Counted from the first letter of the stretch, positions 24,376 to 31,814 are shown. The stretch is DNA of 37,147 bases from Clostridiales bacterium (GCA_017615325.1 JAGAAI010000065.1:1-37147); one strand, 5' to 3'. Translations and numbers: made by a program. Notes: generated from the sequence alone by a model not told the origin.

Positions 24376-25269
24376 ATGAAGAACAGAGCGAAGATAACAG
24401 CATGCGTTCTTGCGGGAACTATGTTCATTACGGCAGCATCAGCATGCAACATCGTAACCGGGATCCCTGAGGAACAGGCACCTGAGACAACGGCGGCTCC
24501 CGTGACAGAATCCACGGAAAGTGAATCATCTGCAGAAGATACAACGGAAGCAACATCAGAAGATATAACCGAGTTCACTACGTCTGAATCTACGGAGACA
24601 TCCGAGACATCGGATCCCACAGTCTCCGTTACCGAGAGATCCGATGAATCCGAAGAGACATCCGCATCCTCGGCAGGCTATAACGACATATATACGGGTC
24701 TTCTGGTCCAGGCATACGAGATCATCAAGAAGGGTCCCGGTGAAGCAGAGATTCCTGACGGCATGATGGGTATTGCCGAGATCGCTGCATATTCTCCTGA
24801 TTCCGATCTCCTTAAGAACATCGGTTTTAAGATCGAAGACATAACAGGAGACAACGTTCCCGAACTCATGATCGGCACAGGTGTCAATGTACTTGCCGTC
24901 TATACCGTTAAGGACGGAGAGGCTGTCGTAGCGACTGAAGGATGGGACCGCAGCAGCGTTGCTATGCTGAACGACGGATCTTTCTACACTTCAGGTTCAG
25001 GCGGTGCGGCCAATTACATCTTCGGAAGATACACTCTGTCTGAGGACGGCAGCGAAAAAGTCTGGTCTGATTGCTACTTTACGGATCTCAAGGACGAGGA
25101 GACATGGGAAATCGGCCTCTACCACAATAAAACGGGCGATCTGGATGTTAATACATCTGAAGAACTCACGATCTCCCGCGACGACTTTGATGCGATCGAC
25201 AAGGGGCTTCAGTCGAGGATCGTTGAACTCAATCTCCAGCCGATCTCTTACGGAGTTCCTTCAAACTGA
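24376..25269 (+). CDS. Orphan lipoprotein with Thr/Glu/Ser linker
   Basis: A 297-residue predicted lipoprotein of unknown function. The lipobox TAASAC gives lipidated Cys24. A linker dominated by T, E and S runs to about residue 98, then a folded domain of about 195 residues. The segment IEDITGDNVPELMIGTG (near 156-172) resembles FG-GAP/VCBS-like calcium loops (D-x-x-G-D-x-x-P-E-L), a common feature of exported proteins. AAAAGGAG lies 10 bases before the start. Transcription is from its own promoter. No terminator hairpin follows; the mobile-element-like sequence at 25292 begins 22 bases after the stop. Confidence 0.75.
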   Translation: MKNRAKITACVLAGTMFITAASACNIVTGIPEEQAPETTAAPVTESTESESSAEDTTEATSEDITEFTTSESTETSETSDPTVSVTERSDESEETSASSAGYNDIYTGLLVQAYEIIKKGPGEAEIPDGMMGIAEIAAYSPDSDLLKNIGFKIEDITGDNVPELMIGTGVNVLAVYTVKDGEAVVATEGWDRSSVAMLNDGSFYTSGSGGAANYIFGRYTLSEDGSEKVWSDCYFTDLKDEETWEIGLYHNKTGDLDVNTSEELTISRDDFDAIDKGLQSRIVELNLQPISYGVPSN

Positions 25270-25291
25270 TAAAAGCAAATTGAACATAAGC

Positions 25292-25607
25292 AAAGGGGCT
25301 GTCTCAAAAGCAACGTGTTTCACCTATGATACAGCCTTTTACTATACTGATAAGGACTTGTGCTCCAAATCTTCATTTTCGGGAGTTTGGAGCATTGATC
25401 TGCACAATGATCGTGCTCCAAACTGTCGCTACAGGTCTTTTGGAACATAATAGTTTTTCCCCGGTTATCGAAAATCGCATGGTTAGTACCACAACAGGAT
25501 TTGATCGAAAAGCAAGTAATTGCTGCCGGATCCTTTGTTATCTCCGAGCTTTGGAAACCCGAAGCGTCAATAAGATCAAAGGAGGATGGTTTTGAGACAA
25601 CCCCTTT
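25292..25607. mobile_element. MITE-like element, 316 bp, 18-bp terminal inverted repeats
   Basis: AAAGGGGCTGTCTCAAAA at 25292-25309 and its inverse at 25590-25607 match at 17 of 18 bases. No transposase reading frame lies between, so this is a non-autonomous or decayed element. Inside, TGCTCCAAA (25361-25369), its inverse TTTGGAGCA (25386-25394) and a third copy (25414-25422) form nested inverted repeats. The left end can also fold with ACAGCC (25331-25336), followed by TTTT, and could act as a terminator for the lipoprotein gene. The ends resemble those of some Firmicutes insertion sequences; no family is assigned and no target duplication was identified. This fills most of the gene-free stretch 25270-25718. 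Confidence 0.65.
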
Positions 25608-25652
25608 TTCGTTCTGGTTGAAAACAAAAAAACTGATTGTTTTGTAATCAAG

Positions 25653-25681
25653 TTGGCATTTTTTTACTTTTGGGGTACAAT
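25653..25681 (+). promoter_or_regulatory. Promoter of the HEAT-repeat gene
   Basis: TTGGCA (25653-25658) and TACAAT (25676-25681) are 17 bp apart, about 38 bases before the start codon at 25719. It is located just outside the MITE-like element. Confidence 0.65.
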
Positions 25682-25718
25682 ACTTTCATGGGGAGTAGCT
25701 ATTTGGGGAGGTTACGAC

Positions 25719-26060
25719 ATGGGACGTGCTGACGCGTTACAAGGAAAGATAGAAAAATTAGCAGCAAAGGGCAAGCTTGATGCCCTTATTAAATTTGCCG
25801 GAGACAAGGACCCTGATGTCAGGGCTTTGGCCGCTGCCGGCATGGGTAAAGTTCCCACATATAATTCAGGAATGGCTTTGATACCTCTTCTGCGTGATCC
25901 CTATCCGCAGGTAAGGGCCGCAGCCGCAACAGCAGCTGCAGATATCGGTGCAAAGCACTGTGAGGAATATGTCAAGAAGATCGCTTTTGCTGATAACGAT
26001 CCTGATGTAAGGCTTGCAGCCCAGGCTGCCTTCTATGTATTGAAGGATAAGCTGGTCTGA
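25719..26060 (+). CDS. Small HEAT-repeat protein
   Basis: A 113-residue soluble protein made of about three HEAT-like (PBS lyase HEAT-type) helical repeats. Recurring pieces are KDPDVRALAAAGMGKV, RDPYPQVRAAAATAAADI and NDPDVRLAAQAAFYVL, each with the D-P-x-V-R-x-A-A pattern. Such repeats form protein-binding solenoids; the partner is unknown. The start at 25719 (MGRADALQGK) has GGGGAGG 7 bases upstream; a longer frame would begin inside the promoter. It is followed by its own terminator, so it is monocistronic. Confidence 0.78.
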   Translation: MGRADALQGKIEKLAAKGKLDALIKFAGDKDPDVRALAAAGMGKVPTYNSGMALIPLLRDPYPQVRAAAATAAADIGAKHCEEYVKKIAFADNDPDVRLAAQAAFYVLKDKLV

Positions 26061-26084
26061 TAAAGACAGATAACCTGTTATCGT

Positions 26085-26110
26085 AAGACTGCCTTCCGGG
26101 CAGTCTTTTT
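26085..26110 (+). terminator. Intrinsic terminator of the HEAT-repeat gene
   Basis: AAGACTGCC / GGCAGTCTT form a 9-bp stem with a 5-base loop, running into a five-T tract. Confidence 0.9.
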
Positions 26111-26153
26111 GTTTCCGGTGCAAAAAACAGGAAGTTAAGGGGACATGATCCTT

Positions 26154-26187
26154 AAAAAAGGACTGCTTCAAAACTGAAACAGTCCTT
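26154..26187 (-). terminator. Intrinsic terminator of tRNA-Thr
   Basis: On the minus strand AAGGACTG / CAGTCCTT, with further pairing of TTTCA and TGAAG inside, is followed by a six-T run. It begins 7 bases after the tRNA 3' end. Confidence 0.85.
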
Positions 26188-26193
26188 ATACTT

Positions 26194-26269
26194 TGGAGCC
26201 AATTGTGGGACTCGAACCCACGACCTGCTGATTACAAATCAGCTGCTCTACCAACTGAGCTAAGTTGGC
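26194..26269 (-). tRNA. tRNA-Thr (anticodon UGU)
   Basis: A 76-nt cloverleaf with encoded CCA end. The D stem GCTC/GAGC, anticodon stem GCTGA/TCAGC around TTTGTAA (anticodon TGT), and T stem GTGGG/CCCAC around TTCGAGT are all perfect. The acceptor stem GCCAACT / AATTGGC has one C-A mismatch at the sixth pair (position 6 with 67). It decodes ACA, which is notably frequent in the SLH gene at 153. A perfect consensus promoter and a terminator flank it, so it is a single-gene unit. Confidence 0.95.
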
Positions 26270-26290
26270 ATTCTGCTCAAAGCACAATGG

Positions 26291-26319
26291 ATTATATCTA
26301 ATGGGGCTAATATTGTCAA
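26291..26319 (-). promoter_or_regulatory. Perfect consensus SigA promoter of tRNA-Thr
   Basis: On the minus strand, TTGACA (26314-26319) and TATAAT (26291-26296) are exactly 17 bp apart. Transcription would start about 15 bases before the mature tRNA 5' end. Confidence 0.85.
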
Positions 26320-26341
26320 TAATAAAAAAGTCCGATTGTTG

Positions 26342-26347
26342 TATAAT
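26342..26347 (+). promoter_or_regulatory. Candidate -10 box of the kinase-like/HPRT operon
   Basis: A perfect TATAAT lies 29 bases before the start codon at 26376. No good -35 hexamer is present 16-18 bp upstream (ATAATA at 17 bp), and the region overlaps the divergent tRNA promoter, so an activator may be needed. Confidence 0.45.
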
Positions 26348-26375
26348 AAGGATAAGTTCTGGAGCGGAGGATCTT

Positions 26376-27335
26376 ATGGCGATAATTACCATTTCGCGTA
26401 CATGTGGCAGTCTTGGCGATGAATTGGCCTCTTATATATCTTCCAAGCTCGGCTGTGAACTTATTACCAGGCAGTATGCACTGGATAACTTTTTCGGGGA
26501 ATTGTCAGAAGGGACTGTTGCAAGGCTCAACGAGAGCGCCAAGTTCTTTGTCGGCAATATACCGGGGAAAGAGATGACTTTCAGGGACAAACTCGTAAAC
26601 GAGATCAGGATGAAGGCCGCATCTTCGGATAACCTTGTGATCCTGGGACTTGGCGGCTGCGTCATACTTAAGGGCTACCCCAAGGCCGTACATGTCAGGG
26701 TAACGGCGGCTGAATCGACGAGGATAGCAGCGACAGGGTCGCTTTACGGCATAGCTACTGATGAAGCGCGTGAGGTAGTCGCGATAGGTGACCGGAAGCA
26801 TAAGAAGTTCGTAACGACTGTTTTCGGTGCGGATCTTACAAGTCCTGATCTTTACGACATAACGGTCAATACGGACAGGATGTCCGTTGAAGAAGCGGGG
26901 ACTAGTGTCGTCGAACTTGCGAGAAGGCACGATCTCAGATCGAAGATGTCTGACAGCACCAAGAAGAACAGGTCGTCCGACCATCAGAGAAGGGAAATAG
27001 TGTTCAAGAATCCGAACGAAGAGGAGTTCGCAAGGATCTTAGACATGTATAATATAGAGTGGATGTATGAACCGAAGACTTTCCCGGTGGAGTGGGATGC
27101 AGAGGGTAATGTCACTTCAGCGCTGTCGCCGGACTTCTTCCTGCCGAAGTTCAATCTATACCTTGAACTTACGACGATGGATCAGAAGTACGTGACGCGC
27201 AAGAACAAGAAAGTCAGGCTCGTCCGGGAACTCTATCCCGGTACGAATGTAAGGATCGTTTACAAGAAGGACTTTACGGATCTGGCCAGCAGGCTCGAAC
27301 AATTTGGCAGTGCAGGAGATTATGACCATGACTAG
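26376..27335 (+). CDS. Cytidylate-kinase-like domain fused to a PD-(D/E)XK-like domain
   Basis: A 319-residue two-domain protein. Residues 1-200 look like the cytidylate-kinase-like family: MAIITISRTCGSLGDELA is the phosphate-binding start, VILGLGGCVIL and VRVTAAESTRI follow, and the family pattern ends near DLYDITVNTDRMSVEEA. Residues about 213-310 resemble a Vsr/PD-(D/E)XK nuclease fold: a helix EEEFARIL, then YEPKTFP, PDFFLPKF with Asp253, and LYLELT with Glu264. Thr266 sits where the core Lys is expected; Lys271 to Lys279 in the next helix might substitute. GGAGG precedes the chosen start at 26376. The last 8 bases overlap the HPRT-like gene, so translation is coupled. Nuclease and kinase activity are both inference; the domain may only bind nucleic acid or nucleotide. 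Confidence 0.75.
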   Translation: MAIITISRTCGSLGDELASYISSKLGCELITRQYALDNFFGELSEGTVARLNESAKFFVGNIPGKEMTFRDKLVNEIRMKAASSDNLVILGLGGCVILKGYPKAVHVRVTAAESTRIAATGSLYGIATDEAREVVAIGDRKHKKFVTTVFGADLTSPDLYDITVNTDRMSVEEAGTSVVELARRHDLRSKMSDSTKKNRSSDHQRREIVFKNPNEEEFARILDMYNIEWMYEPKTFPVEWDAEGNVTSALSPDFFLPKFNLYLELTTMDQKYVTRKNKKVRLVRELYPGTNVRIVYKKDFTDLASRLEQFGSAGDYDHD

Positions 27336-27876
27336 ATTATTGGACGGAGCATTAGAGATCGAACACGTTGTCTTCGATGAGGAGACTATCCGGAAGCGCG
27401 TCAAGGAACTCGCAGATCAGATCTGCGAGGACTATTACGGCGAGAGCGTGATCATGATCGGAGTGATCAGAGGCGCGCTCTATTTCCTCACGGACCTTAC
27501 CCGTGCGATGGACATGCCTGTTGAGATAGACCTCATAGGCTTCAAGAGCGCTCCCAAGAACTCAAAAGATACGGGCGGTGTCAACATTACCAAGGATATC
27601 GCGACCGATATAGAAGGCCGCCACGTAATAGTCGTTGAGGATGTCATAAGGACAGGCCTTACCACGGCATTCATAATGTCATACCTTGAGGAGAGGAAGC
27701 CCGCGAGCATAGCACTTTGCTCTATGCTCGTAAATCCCGACCGTATGCTGATGACGCTTCCTGTCAAATATACGGGTTTTGAGATCAACGATAACTGGCT
27801 CGCAGGTTACGGCATGGACGTTCATGAGATCGGCCGCAACATCCCTTATATCGTTAAACTTGCAAGGAAAGAATAA
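27328..27876 (+). CDS. hpt: Hypoxanthine-phosphoribosyltransferase-like protein, altered active site
   Basis: A 182-residue type I phosphoribosyltransferase expected to join a 6-oxopurine base to PRPP. The PRPP motif is VIVVEDVIRTGLT; Glu104 and Asp105 are intact but Arg108 replaces the Asp that acts as general base in canonical HPRT (EDIIDTG). The flexible loop is also unusual: GFKSAPKNSKDTGG instead of the SYG-x4-SSG form. The purine-recognition part VKYTGFEINDNWLAGYGMD is well kept. The start at 27328 is chosen because AGGAG is 9 bases upstream; the ATG at 27322 is too close. It overlaps the fusion gene by 8 bases (ATGACTAG). It may be a true HPRT with shifted chemistry, or a relative with a new role. 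The symbol is by family only. Confidence 0.8.
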   Translation: MTRLLDGALEIEHVVFDEETIRKRVKELADQICEDYYGESVIMIGVIRGALYFLTDLTRAMDMPVEIDLIGFKSAPKNSKDTGGVNITKDIATDIEGRHVIVVEDVIRTGLTTAFIMSYLEERKPASIALCSMLVNPDRMLMTLPVKYTGFEINDNWLAGYGMDVHEIGRNIPYIVKLARKE

Positions 27877-27882
27877 GAGAAG

Positions 27883-30084
27883 ATGAGTTTGGAAGAGAAG
27901 AAGTTTAAAGTCCTTACGGGAGAAGATATTAATGTATCTTATCTTGCCAAGGTTTTCGAGATAGATAAGGAAGTCTATGAGCCCAAGTATGTCGGTTGCC
28001 TTGAGAACATGGAGAAGCGCTATAAGGCCGAGAAGAGGTCTTTTGTCTGCATTGAAGATGAAGGTTCAGGCGAACTTGCAGGCTACATCAATTTCTTTCC
28101 GGTAAATGATGAGCTTTGGGAAGATATAGTCGAGACAGGCGCGGTCATCCGCGATGATGATATCGAGCCCGGAGAACTCAAGCCTTTCGAAAAGAAGTTT
28201 ACCGATAAAGATGTAGAGGAAGGCAAAGGTTATAACCTCTTCATAATCTCTGTCGTTATCCGCGAAAAGTACCGTAAGTATAAAGAGGCCGTGATCACAC
28301 TGACCCGGGGCTTCCGCGAATACTTATGCAAGCTGGATGACAAAGGATATAAGATCCATGCCCTGGCGGGGACCGCCGTGTCGGATGACGGCATGAAGTT
28401 CATGCGCGAACGCTATTTCTATCTTAAGCGTGAAGTCGGGGATCTTGAAGATAACGGCGTCAAAGCAGAAGAGCCTGACAGGGTCTTTGTCTGTGAAGGT
28501 GACGGCCTGGAGAAGTTCCTTGATATCAGGAGGAAAGACTGTTTCAGATACAAGAAGACTTACATGAACGATCTTTACATGATCGTTCCTTTCTCCTGCA
28601 ATGAGAACGGACTTAAGGGTTTCTGGTGTGATGAAGAGGAAGAGGCTAAGGCTCTTTGTGTCCTGCCCGAAGGCGATCAGCCTGACGAAGTCATGACCGC
28701 CAGGCTCTTAAGCTGCCTCAATGAGGATCTTGTATACGAATGCACGCCGGAGATGACGGAGAACATAAGGCACTATTATCTCGGCAGCTGCAATTTCCTT
28801 TTCTCTTACGATGAGTATCCCGCATTAGGTGAGGAAGACGAAGGCCGGACCTTTTTCTACGGTGAAGAGAAGGCCCATCTCATAATGATGGCGGACAAGG
28901 TAAATAAGCTCTTTAATCTCCTGATATTTATCCCGGATAACAAGTTCTGTCCATCGACTGCCCAGGATCAGATGAGCCAGAGTTTTCTTCCCGTAAGGAA
29001 GATCTCAGGAGGCCTTATCGACGAGGGAAAGGTCCCTTATAAATTTGTCCACAACAGAAATAAAGACGGCAATCCCAACGGTACGGCACCTGACAGCATC
29101 GCATCAGATTTCCAGTATTTTGATCTTTATCAGCTGGTAAATCATCTCTATGGTCTTATCCCCTGCGGTCACGGCAAAACGCTTGTCTGCGCATCCAAGA
29201 AGCCTGATGACACTGAACTCGGCTGCATGCTGGCGGGCGAGACCTACATGAGCATCCACCAGGATTTCAAGATAAGGAGTTCTGTCTTTAATCTTGAAGA
29301 GCAGAGCAGGAAAGTCGTCTACGACTATTACGATATCTATCTGTCCGAGCGGGCGGTCGTCTTTGTCGAGAAGCCCAGGGAAGATGTTCCCAGCCTCTTT
29401 GAACCGAGGATAAAGGAAGGAGAAAAAGAAGAGGATCCCGAAGTCAGGAACTACAGGATCGAAGGCAGGATCGAGCTGGTTACGACATATACCTTCATCA
29501 TGGAGGTCGTAACATTCAGGAATACCGCCCTGCAGAAGATGTCAGAGAAAGTGTCAGCCGCCATCCTTCAGGACGGTGACGTCTCTTACACCTATCTTCA
29601 GACTCTCTACAGGGACTTTGCCGGAACTGATAAATACGCCAACAAGCGTAATTTCAAATACTACGGAACCCAGAAGGAAGCCGAGGCTATCCTTGATGCA
29701 TTCAAGACTTCGGAACTTGAATCGGACTATCACGACAAGCAGGGCTTCCTCGAAAGCTATATCGATCTGTCTTCGGCGAACCGCAGCAAGCTGACCACCA
29801 CGATCGTAGGTCTTGCCGCGACCCTTATGTCGCTGTTTGGCCTTAAGGAGATCTTCTCCGAGGTCATCCAGCCTTTCGCCGAGAAGCACGGAGTTCCTCT
29901 TACGGGTGATGCCGCATTCTTCTATCAGCTCGTTATAGCGGTATTCCTCTTCTATCTTCTTATCACGGTCACTCTCTATTTCCGCGACCGCAAGAGACGT
30001 GAGGAGAATCTTATCGAGACTTATAAGCGAAAATACTATTTCCTCGATGATGAGGAAGACGGGGAAGAAGGTGAGAGATCATGA
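27883..30084 (+). CDS. 733-residue orphan: GNAT-like N-terminus, two C-terminal membrane segments
   Basis: I do not recognise the protein as a whole. Residues about 1-195 have the order of a GNAT acetyltransferase: GELAGYINFFPV (central strand), then LFIISVVIREKYRKYKEAVI, the place of the CoA loop with REKYRKYKEA in place of RxxGxG, then AGTAVSDDGMKFMRERYFY. The middle (about 200-630) is acidic, with no known motif, and includes NKLFNLLIFIPDNKFCPSTA. Two membrane segments lie at about 637-657 and 679-702, separated by a short loop, with a charged tail. The bulk is therefore cytoplasmic. It starts 6 bases after the HPRT-like stop behind a weak AAGAGAAG site, and overlaps the next gene by 4 bases (ATGA). 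Acetyl-CoA use is uncertain because the loop is degenerate. Confidence 0.72.
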   Translation: MSLEEKKFKVLTGEDINVSYLAKVFEIDKEVYEPKYVGCLENMEKRYKAEKRSFVCIEDEGSGELAGYINFFPVNDELWEDIVETGAVIRDDDIEPGELKPFEKKFTDKDVEEGKGYNLFIISVVIREKYRKYKEAVITLTRGFREYLCKLDDKGYKIHALAGTAVSDDGMKFMRERYFYLKREVGDLEDNGVKAEEPDRVFVCEGDGLEKFLDIRRKDCFRYKKTYMNDLYMIVPFSCNENGLKGFWCDEEEEAKALCVLPEGDQPDEVMTARLLSCLNEDLVYECTPEMTENIRHYYLGSCNFLFSYDEYPALGEEDEGRTFFYGEEKAHLIMMADKVNKLFNLLIFIPDNKFCPSTAQDQMSQSFLPVRKISGGLIDEGKVPYKFVHNRNKDGNPNGTAPDSIASDFQYFDLYQLVNHLYGLIPCGHGKTLVCASKKPDDTELGCMLAGETYMSIHQDFKIRSSVFNLEEQSRKVVYDYYDIYLSERAVVFVEKPREDVPSLFEPRIKEGEKEEDPEVRNYRIEGRIELVTTYTFIMEVVTFRNTALQKMSEKVSAAILQDGDVSYTYLQTLYRDFAGTDKYANKRNFKYYGTQKEAEAILDAFKTSELESDYHDKQGFLESYIDLSSANRSKLTTTIVGLAATLMSLFGLKEIFSEVIQPFAEKHGVPLTGDAAFFYQLVIAVFLFYLLITVTLYFRDRKRREENLIETYKRKYYFLDDEEDGEEGERS

Positions 30085-30758
30085 GAAAGACTTTCTACAC
30101 CAGATTCCGTCTTGCGACGCGCGGCAAAGCAATCTTCTGGATACCTCTTATATTCCTTCTTGCCGTTATATTCTCTTACTTCGTATTCCTGACTCCTGAT
30201 GAGGGCGGCATTGCGACCTTCATGAGCATGGCTATCATTGCCCTGGTCGGATACTACTATGGCCCGGTACCGGGATTTATTACATCGATCCTCTTCGGTG
30301 CGGCCATGTTTTTCCTGCATAGCCAGATGCCGACAGAAGATGTTATCGCAAGATTCGTGTTTACTCTTTTCGGAGGGCAAAGCTACTGGGGTGAAGTCGC
30401 TGATTACGTGATCGGCTACGGCCTTATGGGTATCACCGGATTCTTTGCTTTCGATAGGGACCTTAAGGCAAAGAGGAAAGGTCTTATGATGAATAAGAAC
30501 TTCATCATAGGTTTTAGCATAGCAGCCCTGCTCCGCTTCATCGAAGGTATCTGGAACTGCTATTATTTCTATGACCTCAAGAAGGGATCCGTATGGGCAA
30601 ATCTCGGATACAGCACCTGGTACAGCTTCTGGTATATAGGGATCGAAGTGATCCTGTCGCTCATAATAATCCTTCTCCCGCCTGTATCTTCGGCAATAAG
30701 GTATATCGGGGAATGCGCGACTGACAGAGAATACAGGAGCAACACGAATTACTTATGA
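30081..30758 (+). CDS. Probable ECF transporter S component (ThiT-like)
   Basis: A 225-residue membrane protein with about six hydrophobic segments, starting near residue 17. Pieces resemble the thiamine-binding S component ThiT: YYYGPVPGFITSILFGAA (gate region), ADYVIGYGLMGITGFF (the LDYPLAF-like helix) and AALLRFIEGIWNCYYFYD (the R...sGv-like helix). If right, it binds a vitamin-like solute and works with a shared EcfA/A'/T module encoded elsewhere. No TPP riboswitch is visible, and the gene overlaps both neighbours by 4 bases, which is odd for a vitamin uptake gene. Thiamine as the ligand is not supported by context. Other small membrane families remain possible. Confidence 0.55.
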   Translation: MRKTFYTRFRLATRGKAIFWIPLIFLLAVIFSYFVFLTPDEGGIATFMSMAIIALVGYYYGPVPGFITSILFGAAMFFLHSQMPTEDVIARFVFTLFGGQSYWGEVADYVIGYGLMGITGFFAFDRDLKAKRKGLMMNKNFIIGFSIAALLRFIEGIWNCYYFYDLKKGSVWANLGYSTWYSFWYIGIEVILSLIIILLPPVSSAIRYIGECATDREYRSNTNYL

Positions 30759-31681
30759 CCATACAGCAGCTCATCTATGTCATAGCCATATCTGAAGCGG
30801 GTTCGCTCAATAAGGCGGCCGAGAAGCTATACGTCTCGCAGCCGTCCCTTACAGAGTCCCTCCGTGAGCTCGAGAAGGAGATCGGCATCACGATCTTTAC
30901 AAGGAGCGCGAAAGGCGTAACCCTGACGCCGGACGGAGCAGAGTTCATAGTCTATGCAAGGCAGACTGTCAACCAGTACGATGAACTGGTCGAGCATTAC
31001 GGCAGCGGGGGTCCTGCGAGGAAAAAGTTCGGGGTTACCTGCCAGCATTATTCTTTCGCGGTCAAGGCCTTCGTTGAGATGTGTAAGGAATTTGATACTG
31101 CCGAGTATGATTTTGCGATAAGGGAAGCAAGGACGGGGGATGTCATCAACGATGTAGCAACTATGAGATCCGAGATAGGGATCCTGTATTTAAGTGACTA
31201 CAACCGGTCTGCGATAACCAAGATCTTAAGGTCCCGCGATCTTGAGTTCAATCACCTCATCAACTGCAAGGCTTATGCCTATCTTGCGGCCACACACCCT
31301 CTGGCCAAAAAGAAGAAGATAACATTTGAGATGTTAGAACCCTATCCCTGTTTGTCTTTCGAGCAGGGGGACGATGCATCCTTCTATTTTGCCGAGGAGA
31401 TCTTAAGCACCAAGGACTACCACCGCGTCATCAAGGCAAACGACCGCGCGACTATGCTGAATCTCATGGTCGGCCTTAACGGATACACCTTATGTTCGGG
31501 CATCATCTGCGAGGAACTTAACGGCGACGGATTTGTAACCGTGCCGATGGTGCTCGAGGATGAAGATAAGTCTGCAGGCATTATGGAGATCGGCTACATA
31601 ACCCGCAGGAACCAGGTTCTCTCAGGGCGCGGGAAACTTTATATCGAGAAGGTCAACGAGTATCTGAAGGGCGCCTCATAA
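30755..31681 (+). CDS. LysR-family transcriptional regulator
   Basis: A 308-residue DNA-binding regulator. Residues 1-60 are the winged helix: MTIQQLIYVIAISEAGSLNK, AAEKLYVSQPSLTESLRELE and the wing IFTRSAKGVTLTPDG. The rest is the periplasmic-binding-protein-like effector domain (about 88-300). Its ATG overlaps the stop of the S-component gene (ATGA), so it belongs to the same operon as the final gene. LysR regulators more often sit divergent from their targets; co-transcription suggests autoregulation of the whole set. The inducer is unknown. No terminator hairpin with T-run is seen after it; ATCCCGT and ACGGGAT-like arms 31688-31731 are too far apart. Confidence 0.93.
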   Translation: MTIQQLIYVIAISEAGSLNKAAEKLYVSQPSLTESLRELEKEIGITIFTRSAKGVTLTPDGAEFIVYARQTVNQYDELVEHYGSGGPARKKFGVTCQHYSFAVKAFVEMCKEFDTAEYDFAIREARTGDVINDVATMRSEIGILYLSDYNRSAITKILRSRDLEFNHLINCKAYAYLAATHPLAKKKKITFEMLEPYPCLSFEQGDDASFYFAEEILSTKDYHRVIKANDRATMLNLMVGLNGYTLCSGIICEELNGDGFVTVPMVLEDEDKSAGIMEIGYITRRNQVLSGRGKLYIEKVNEYLKGAS

Positions 31682-31715
31682 GAGAAAATCCCGTTTTTTG
31701 TTATAGTTTGTCCGC

Positions 31716-31744
31716 TTGAACTGACGGGAATGCTTTGTTATCAT
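31716..31744 (+). promoter_or_regulatory. Promoter of the long LRR/SLH gene
   Basis: TTGAAC (31716-31721) and TATCAT (31739-31744) are 17 bp apart. The leader of about 64 nt holds a 6-bp hairpin (TCGGCC 31771-31776 / GGCCGA 31786-31791) ahead of the ribosome binding site. Confidence 0.58.
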
Positions 31745-31814
31745 AACCGGGTAGTTTAAGGGGAGTATAGTCGGCCGTTTTATGGGGCCGATAATAATCT
31801 GGCGAGGTGTTTTT

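Noticed and set aside
25326..25595. Open frame inside the MITE-like element
   Set aside because: No similarity to a transposase by eye, no ribosome binding site, and the segment is mostly inverted repeats.
26313..26318. TTGTCA as a -35 box for the kinase-like/HPRT operon
   Set aside because: It is 23 bp from the TATAAT at 26342, too far; the same bases are better explained as the TTGACA of the minus-strand tRNA promoter.
31688..31731. TCCCGT/ACGGGA arms as a terminator after the LysR gene
   Set aside because: Only 6 bp of stem around a loop of more than 30 bases, with no T-run after the second arm.
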